Below are positions 61,401 through 64,000 of a DNA stretch of 64,000 nt, piece by piece. The position numbers were made by a program, and so were the translations under genes. The stretch is from Bacteroidales bacterium. GTDB taxonomy: Bacteria > Bacteroidota > Bacteroidia > Bacteroidales > P3. Each line of letters opens with the position of its first letter. Position 1 is the first letter of the stretch. The notes under the pieces were generated by a model, which saw only the letters and a program-made list of their open reading frames with translations, had not been told where the DNA came from and made no database searches. Location: contig WQWI01000001.1 in assembly GCA_009785425.1 (NCBI GenBank), positions 62,001 through 126,000 on the forward strand. Direction: 5' to 3'.

Positions 61401-64000
61401 GGATCTGGTGTAGTACCCATGTATGTTTCTTGTATTCTTGTTGACGTGAAACCTGAGCCAAGTGCCGGCAAGCTAAATCCAAAACTTTGGTGCAATGCAG
61501 CAAAATCTTCAGTTGTCGGTACTCTCCACGGTGCCGGGCATAGTACATCTGCGAATCTCATTACCATACACCATGTGAAGAAGTGCCCGCTAAAGTTAGG
61601 ATTATCTATTGAGCTTCTGCAGTCTGCGTTGAAGCCGGGTGGGTCAGTTCCACCGTCAAATGCAGTATCTCTGAGTTCACAACCCGGAGCTCTTACGGCA
61701 TCCGACCAAAGTTGTTCACCAACCTGCCACGTTTGGTTTGTAGCAAAATAAGGCGTACCAAGTTCAAACGGAAGTGGAGTATTGTTACAACCCGGACATG
61801 GTAGGAGAGCTACGTTGATGCTTCCTGTTACTCTTGCTGTGTCGCAAGTAGCTGCATGGTCTGTTGTAAAGATTTCGAAAATGAAGCTTCCTGCTTGAGT
61901 AGGTGTACCGCTGATGGTTATGGTTGCAGCATCAAAAGCAAGTCCTGTCGGAGCAGAAGCAAGTAGTGTAGTATCGGTAGCATCAGCACTTACGCTGTAC
62001 CAGCGGATGCCAAGGGCTGCAGCTGTGGCTGAACCCAAAGTTCCGGCAACGAAATCAAACGTAATCGGAAGTATGTCTTGACCACTGCAAACAAACTGGT
62101 CTGCTGTGCCTGAATCGCTAACGAGGTGGAGTATATCGCAGTCGTAGTCGCGAACACAGCGGAGTACACGTCCAAGACTTTTCAAACGTAGATTGTTCAT
62201 AGCTAAACTGTTAAGATTGATGCTTCCTGGTAGGTTTAGAGCTAATGCGTGTGCATGCTCGTCACTATATGTTACTGATGTCCAGTATCTTGTAGCGTCT
62301 TCATTTAGGTTTGCAGATGATCCCGTCCATCGGGTTCCACCCCAAATTCCTCCTGTTTGAGGAGCGTTAGCATTGCCTAAATTGCCAACATACAAATCAC
62401 TTACTTCTTGAGCTGATATGCGATTTTGTCCTGTACCACCCATGTTCATATCCAAATCAACAAAATCCAATTCTGTCGGCACCCGCCAAGGATAGGGGCA
62501 AAGCTGATCAGCAAAACGCATCACAGCACACCAAGAGAAGAAGTCTCCTGTAACGCTTGTGGAGCGATTATTGAAACTGGCCAATGTTTGACGACAATCC
62601 GCATTGAAGTTGCCTGCTGTTCCGCCATCAAATTCATCATTATCGGTATCATTACCTTTTGCGCAAGCTGTGGCAAACACAGCACCCGACCAAACCTGTG
62701 GAGGTCTGTTACCGGTGCCCGGAATGAAAGTTGTTCCGGTTTCAATGTCCGTATTGGCAACAGTACCCCAAGAGATAGTTCCAAGGGTATCGCCCCAGCC
62801 CGGTGTGTTTAGGTTACAACCACGCATGCCCACCATAATAGTTCCCGTATCGGAAACAGGTGTACACAGGAGGTTTCCAACGGTTGTTATGATGTAGGTA
62901 TAAATGCCTACTGTTGTAGGAGTACCCGAAATCGTAAGCGTTGGCATCGCAAATGAAACCGTAATCCCCTCAGGTGGGGTGTCAGCATCTGCTGTACCTG
63001 TCCAAGCTATCGTTACCGAATCGGCAGAGCCACCAAGCGTATAAACGATATTCACAAGAGTGGAATCTACACCAACATTTTGGAAGTCTGTGCCTACCGC
63101 ACTTGTAAGTTCAAGTGTGTGAGGCGGAACAATGGTAACGATATAACTGCCCTGCGTTCCCCAACAGCCTTCTGCAGAGCGTACACGGTAGAAATAGGTT
63201 CCGTCAGCGGTTACGGTATCTAATATAGATGGTCTTGCTGTGCTTGTTCCTTCGTTTGTTGTTCCTTGCCAGAAAATTGTGTCGCCTGTTGCGAGTGTCG
63301 CCGAAGCCGTCAAAATAGTAAATCCGCATTCAGGAGTTGCGTTGACGGTTACAGCTTGAGGTAGCGCATGAACGGTAACGGTGATCATGTTTGAAGCCGT
63401 ATCGCCACAAGCATTCAAGTGCATTCTTCGGAAATGTGTTGTCGTTGTTAGCGCTCCTGCTTGGAAAGTCGGACTGTTGGCAGATGAGATGTTATTCCAA
63501 ATTATAGTGTCGGTCGACATTTGCCATTGGTAAACATCCACTGCAGGATTTCCGCCGGTTGCAGAAGTTACGTTTGTAAATTCAGCAGGAGTATCTCCGT
63601 GGCAAATGCTCTGATTTGCACCGATAACTCCAGGCGTAACAGTAGCAAGAACGGTGACTACAATCACGTTCGAAGACACTACTCCACAGTCACTAACAAA
63701 ATTTCTTCTGAACTGCGTTGTTTGCGTCAACGCCCCTGCTTGTAAAGTTGCAGAGTCTGCGCCTGTAATATCAGTGAATGTCGCTCCTGCATCTATAGAT
63801 AGTTGCCACTGATAAGTAGCCCCTGCTGCGCCACCACCACCGGAAACTACCGAAGTAAACGCCACCGGAATAGAGTCTCGACAAATTGTTTGGTCAGTTC
63901 CGATTTCACCTGCGATAAGCGTATCGAAGACAGTGACTGTGATTACGTTGGAAGACACTGTTCCGCAGCTACTAACAAAATTTCTTCTGAACTGCGTTGT
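46481..64000 (-). CDS. Giant secreted/adhesin-like protein (more than 5,800 aa visible, start outside window) with 14 FISUMP-like Cys-rich modules and Ig/PKD-like spacers
   Basis: Continuous minus-strand frame; ORF-track start at 63958 is a GTG and the frame continues to the edge (...TTQFRRNFVSSCGTVSSNVITVTV). 14 copies of FNADCR...FFSWCAVMRFAD.LCPYPWRVPT.DF..L......YWSSTE......L.F...V.P.....K..GFALRCVR. Confidence 0.85.
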   Translation of the reverse strand, partial: TTQFRRNFVSSCGTVSSNVITVTVFDTLIAGEIGTDQTICRDSIPVAFTSVVSGGGGAAGATYQWQLSIDAGATFTDITGADSATLQAGALTQTTQFRRNFVSDCGVVSSNVIVVTVLATVTPGVIGANQSICHGDTPAEFTNVTSATGGNPAVDVYQWQMSTDTIIWNNISSANSPTFQAGALTTTTHFRRMHLNACGDTASNMITVTVHALPQAVTVNATPECGFTILTASATLATGDTIFWQGTTNEGTSTARPSILDTVTADGTYFYRVRSAEGCWGTQGSYIVTIVPPHTLELTSAVGTDFQNVGVDSTLVNIVYTLGGSADSVTIAWTGTADADTPPEGITVSFAMPTLTISGTPTTVGIYTYIITTVGNLLCTPVSDTGTIMVGMRGCNLNTPGWGDTLGTISWGTVANTDIETGTTFIPGTGNRPPQVWSGAVFATACAKGNDTDNDEFDGGTAGNFNADCRQTLASFNNRSTSVTGDFFSWCAVMRFADQLCPYPWRVPTELDFVDLDMNMGGTGQNRISAQEVSDLYVGNLGNANAPQTGGIWGGTRWTGSSANLNEDATRYWTSVTYSDEHAHALALNLPGSINLNSLAMNNLRLKSLGRVLRCVRDYDCDILHLVSDSGTADQFVCSGQDILPITFDFVAGTLGSATAAALGIRWYSVSADATDTTLLASAPTGLAFDAATITISGTPTQAGSFIFEIFTTDHAATCDTARVTGSINVALLPCPGCNNTPLPFELGTPYFATNQTWQVGEQLWSDAVRAPGCELRDTAFDGGTDPPGFNADCRSSIDNPNFSGHFFTWCMVMRFADVLCPAPWRVPTTEDFAALHQSFGFSLPALGSGFTSTRIQETYMGTTPDPNGGIWGGARFSGHATNQTAMGSNYWSSTNINQAQARLLHFAENHGGATLVVFPQLNGPKSMGFPLRCIRSTEDPITCDTIQLTSHDTTANQTLCGTFTIVDIVYDAEGITSAGISWFVVAGDDTTQVAPPAGITFAITPTELTISGTFTDTTSAVFIYQVHAMTDTSCLTASGRIARLTVEECDILALNCNLDTPGWGDTLGTISWGTIGNTDIETGTSLVRGTGGRPTQVWSGAVFATACQKTTFDGGTTGDFNADCRSAHTGLTGDFFSWCAVMRFGDSLCPYPWRVPTTEDFAILHQNLGFTLGDMVEHGNAEHYMPATGTGSSPEVGGIWGGARFTGISSQPTSDNSWYWSSTEMTAVNAHRLLFNATNVWPTAWNNKSAGLALRCIRKYDCDILNLTSAAGTTNQFVCNDQDIVPITFELDTTTLGAATALGIRWFSVDGTDTTSIAMPTGFDFDAATFTISGSTTEVGHFIFEVFTTDPAATCDTVSVRGTINVALLPCPNCNNALPGWGADGLGTISWGSVSNTVIDSGATMVEGFGGRPTQIWSGAVFATACAKGNDTNNNEFDSSSAGGFNADCRQTLFSFTDRSTSPTGDLFSWCAVMRFADVLCPDGWRVPTLEDFEILHFNLGYTTISGVTPIPLIADTYFGTTGTSTAPEVGGIWGGVRFTGSTVILENESTRYWSSTVSRTLATFAYTVLLSPNSVWVGSHFSKGPGFVLRCVRDYECDMLYFTVDSATANQTVGSGQIIAPVTVDFAPGTLGTATTTNIRWQRIDTLANSDLDTVDVAMPTGLNYNGTTHTLSGATAIPGRYIFEIFTTNHDTACNEATIRGTLTVTTIPTTNCNSSTPGWGNSFGTITWGDINNTNIEAGTSMVEGTGGRPTQIWSGAVFAEACDKGNDNTIANDAFNAGTLGNLNADCRRSLGSFNDRSTSQTGDFFSWCAVMRFADSLCPYPWRVPTTEDFAILHQNLGYTLPAPGTLVPFIAYTYTGTAGTTAAPEIDGTWGGARWTGHAGNLATTYSFYWSSTEVSGTHARGLTFYANRVLPQGDQVKPHGFALRCVRMYDCDIIHFTVDSATANQTVGSGQIIAPIAVELDTNTTGSATGLGIRWFSSTDTTTVISAPTGITFLNDTIRGSTTVSGSFIFEIFTTGHTVECGEATIRGTLTVTTVPMTNCNSDIPGWGAGPLGASFATTQTWTVGTQLWSDAVVATACEDRTTEFDGGAADWATPLNSNFNADCRNSVNNPNFSGHYFSWCAVMRFANELCPYPWRVPSTQDFVNLDIALGGDGTTRIGPAYVDDVAWYIGTTFGANGGLWGGSRFTGSSVLQDVESTFYWSSTEDDPALARALTLHEFLVGPHGSHEKAIGHALRCVRNATDDTIPCTNLPLTSHDTTTNQMLCGTLTITDIVYNATGITSAGISWFIVAGGDTTQIAPPAGITFAITPTELTISGTFTDSSSAVFIYQIHAMTDTSCLTASGTITVFDAVTPGVIGSAEGTILDICHGDIPAEFTNVTSATGGNPAVDAYQWQISTDSVAWSDIPLANDPTFQPGALTDTTWFRRMRLSDCGDTASNVITVNVNSLPPMPTAESVTGNSDCSGTNPNGIIVIADAGTGIQYSIDGINFDSIRTFTNVPTGLQTMFLRSPAGCISSDTVTVPGISGAPVLTGTMTVTPNDTICNPFGTGNIVITSSFTNLGASPTIQWSIVGTGDILGATDTVLTLTGSDIPTVTTTYRITVTNNETGCTDYFDQIITVINDAVITTQPTGDTICIGDTAVVLSVTVTSSTPAHTYQWQYSDDRITFNNIGGATLSSHTVPNSAASDLWYRVVISRPNAVCPPMYSDTVSVVVLTVPTIADVTDSVRCSEGTVVLSAITSPAGLQVRWFDVETGGTPVGTTVSGANWTTPNITDTTTFWAEAYNGFCVSVARSAVVAAVIPSHNITVQGGDTNQGLCQGAPIDPIRFYFSGEATGATITWTGPSGTTSAPEGLDATADSIVGTVALTAAPGVYDFTITTTPTDGVCSPAILTGSITIHALPQTVTVDATPECGFTILTASATLATGDTIFWQGTTSNGTSITRPSSLDTVTADGTYFYRVRSAEGCWGTQDSSIVTIVQPHTLELTGAVDTNFQNVGVDSTIVDIVYTLGGSADSVTIAWTGTADADTPPEGITVSFVMPTLTISGTPTTIGVYTYIITTVGNLLCTPASDTGTIMVGMRGCNNDPLPIVLDTAFFVTPQEWTVGPQTWSDAVRVPACQVRADNFDGGVAANFNADCRNATNGFQGTYFSWCMVMRFADVLCPSPWRVPDSADFARLHLSLGFSTIPAVNNSVFHNIDTASSTWNYTAYNAVNAPNSPWGGARWTAHTAILDYHSSAYWSASEFDPAQALALAFTASSVQPHATGPKNFGAALRCVRPSDCDAINIISEAGTLHQAVCNGDSILSVIFELDTTTLGTATTLAVHWWRVSLDGTDTVAMANPPVGITVDLVAGTITGATIEWGHFIYEILTADPTIGSGCDTTRVSGTIIVSSLSCPNCNSYVPGWGPDGLGIVTWGNTTNRNIEAGIVTIDGTGGRPTQVWSAAVFATACAKGNAVDLNPDPYFDGGVFGSFSADCRQSLHSYQQGRGAGITGDFFSWCAVVRYGDKLCPYPWRVPSRLDFEILHQNFGHPMPPAEGQLVAINPTGTYIGTAGTTALPQIGGLWQGARWTGRGDTTIISSTSTYWSSSFRTAQIGTQSHRLSFNIGNIWVNGGSRRDIGHAVRCVREYECDIIDFTVDSATANQTVGSGQIIAPVSVAFDLRTSGTATTTAIRWQRIDTIPGVGDAFTLDTIDVAMPTGLNYNGATHTLSGATTLAGRYIFEIFTTNHDTACNEATVRGTLTVTSVMMTGCNNVTPGWGDTLLGASFATSQTWLIPSVSNGAASQEWSDVVVAVACAERETFGGGAVGNFNADCRNSDGNTNFAGDYFSWCAVMRFADSLCPAPWRVPTREDFAQLHLNLGWTTVPGINVGVSLGITSAPDTWTYIADDAADSPNSRWGGARFTGFAGSPEVQDSRYWSFSENSDANAFFLYYTWSTVWPAFNNVKSVGMALRCVRDTVLPPGLVGDMSVTPSDTICTPSPTDTIVISPTFTGIGTSPIFQWSIAGGADLVGDTLQNLTITPIPDTTTTYRITVTNPETGLTAYFDQTISIFPAHTLVLTSAVATVSQSVAVDETISTIVYQLGGSATEATVTWIGTAYDTLPPAGITVTHRNDSIIFTGAPTQVGIYTYVITTVANTCPSVSDTGTIVVGMRGCNFDTPGWVRGNYTDLGLITWGNNSNTEIEVGATIIEGTGDRPDQVWSRTVFASSCNKGGTGNGSGFNSGVDGDFNADCRQSIPSVRNRNTSEMGDFFSWCAVMRFADTLCPYPWRVPTSEDFRQLHLNLGYPTLPAPNASVSLIANTYMGSAGSATYPQFAGDWRGARYTGHVQNLTGANSYYWSSTEASATEAYNLYFTASNVWPERIGTKGNGFAVRCVRNILVDTITTPELIGDINVYPGDTICSPFMGDSVVISPKFVGLGDNPTFVWSIVGDGATISTSQNLTLQGNDIPTVTTTYRITVTNTTSGLSAQFDQTITVLQEHTITRLSALATENQSVAVGVPITLIVYRLGGSATGATVTWTGTAHADTVPAGITVTHQNDSILIQGTPTMQGFYTYTITTLANHCSSASLTETIRVGMRGCNLNPPQFGDSLGIITWGNTSNANIEDEITTIAGTGGRPGQVWSGAVFATVCAKGNEWNANEFNGGTNGNFNADCRQSRHTYLQGRDSGITGDLFSWCAVMRFADVLCPGDWRVPTMADFVILHQNLGFNLPNVGWGVAHNNNYAYMPTAGTTVSPQVGGKWGGARFVGFSHNPGMSTSPYWSSTEINPNTARFLDFNGSTVWPQNSREKYVGFALRCVRGERAVMPPELIEMIVSPSDTICKGYAGPITIEAVLEEEGANPILQWSIVGDPAVIATTPILTLAGADVPTVTTTYRLSVHNQETNLTSYFEVTITVIEQMLTRTAGPAFQDVALNAPITDVVYTFGGVADSVMITWIGTADSLTPPDGIMVSDLTTSPITISGTSPAQFGIYTFVITTIGDACEPASDTVNIIVGMQGCNGNPLGFELGTPYFATTQTWTIPGTDDRPNQVWSDAVRTTECDNRTTFDGGTTDDFNADCRNVPGGNTFDGNFFSWCMVMRFSEQLCPYPWRVPTDEDFTNLHQNLGYTLPTPGATGSFGNNSYMGGGSEHNRGGTWGGARFTGSADHAENAHSHYWSSTGIDATNARALHFNPGQVTPQGSELKSEGFALRCVRHTVLPPRLVGYKTVDPYGDTICFPFTGGLIISPTFTHYGVNPDIQWGIVTGSTITDIAGATSKVLTLPQAPDTTTTYRITITNMQTGLTSYFNQAITVVSQTLTRTSAVGTINQSVAVDAAITNIVYAFGGVADSVRITWTGTADSTTPPDGITVSSFTTTPVTISGTPTEIGIFTYTITTVGDLCDPVSDTGTIVVGMRGCNFNTPNWGDSLGTITWGNVLNTNIESGTTTVLGTNSRPSQTWSGAVFATACAKGDATENDQFNGGVSNNLNADCRQTLFSVTNRSTSRTGDFFSWCAVMRFRDQFCPYPWRVPTTEDFAILHENLGLSLPAAQGAHVPLTPNTYIGTVGSAAAPQIGGAWHGARFTARVDNLTAAGSYYWSSTEVSGINARCLNFGGHNVWAERSNSKYFGFALRCVRDTAAPLLSCSNATPAFGAGMGAVSWGTIGNTNIEIGTSTVPGTGDRPAQTWSGHVFASNCQKPTFYGGSTGDYRADCRQAYTNLTGNHFSWCAVMRFASQLCPYPWRVPTTDDFAILHQNLGYTLPAIGNSTSHNNSGAFMPTVGSTANPQIGGIWGGARYTGYAGALASTETRYWSSTLHSASRAHFLRIHQAQVWPQDYYGKYNGFALRCVRNP
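54730..55290. repeat. Internal segmental duplication, copy 1 of pair with about 62820-63375
   Basis: cgcatgcccaccataatagttcccgtatcgga...gaggtagcgcatgaa, near-identical DNA in both places. Confidence 0.85.
62820..63375. repeat. Internal segmental duplication, copy 2
   Basis: See 54730-55290. Confidence 0.85.

Noticed and set aside
46808-62500. CRISPR-like periodic repeats
   Set aside because: Period of about 1 kb with coding constraint; no short direct repeats with 30-40 nt spacers were seen anywhere in the window.
46547-63745. Many plus-strand ORFs of 60-174 aa opposite the giant gene
   Set aside because: They recur with the module period and are antisense to a continuous minus-strand frame with conserved domains.
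46481-64000. Complete diversity-generating retroelement
   Set aside because: No reverse transcriptase ORF or template repeat in the window, and variable positions are not limited to patterns expected from adenine mutagenesis; only the fold analogy is kept as a low-confidence finding.

Overview
Bacteroidetes-type chromosomal window (TAnnTTTG promoter motifs, T9SS C-terminal sorting domains, DUF4301, lipoproteins). Most of it is housekeeping: hydG (partial), mfd, clpB, rsmI, dnaG, ridA, an lptD-like gene, an amidase, an mlaD-like gene, hydF, rnpB RNA, xseA/xseB, lnt, an LD-carboxypeptidase, an SLC13 permease and ffh. Interspersed are T9SS/adhesin-type surface proteins, small toxin-antitoxin-like loci and many short palindromic repeats. 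Two features stand out. (1) Several families of short interspersed palindromes lie inside conserved ORFs without breaking frame (mfd x3, hydF x2, dnaG x1) and also supply stop codons (hydF, LD-carboxypeptidase, acyltransferase, ffh). (2) One minus-strand ORF of more than 5,800 codons, open at the right edge, carries 14 FISUMP-like Cys-rich modules alternating with Ig/PKD-like spacers, with near-identical internal DNA duplications. Smaller points: a ClpB lacking the N-terminal domain, a truncated VapC/PIN remnant, tandem 'WKNG' repeat lipoproteins and a RhuM-PLD-like fusion. All family calls come from reading the protein sequences; no searches were run.
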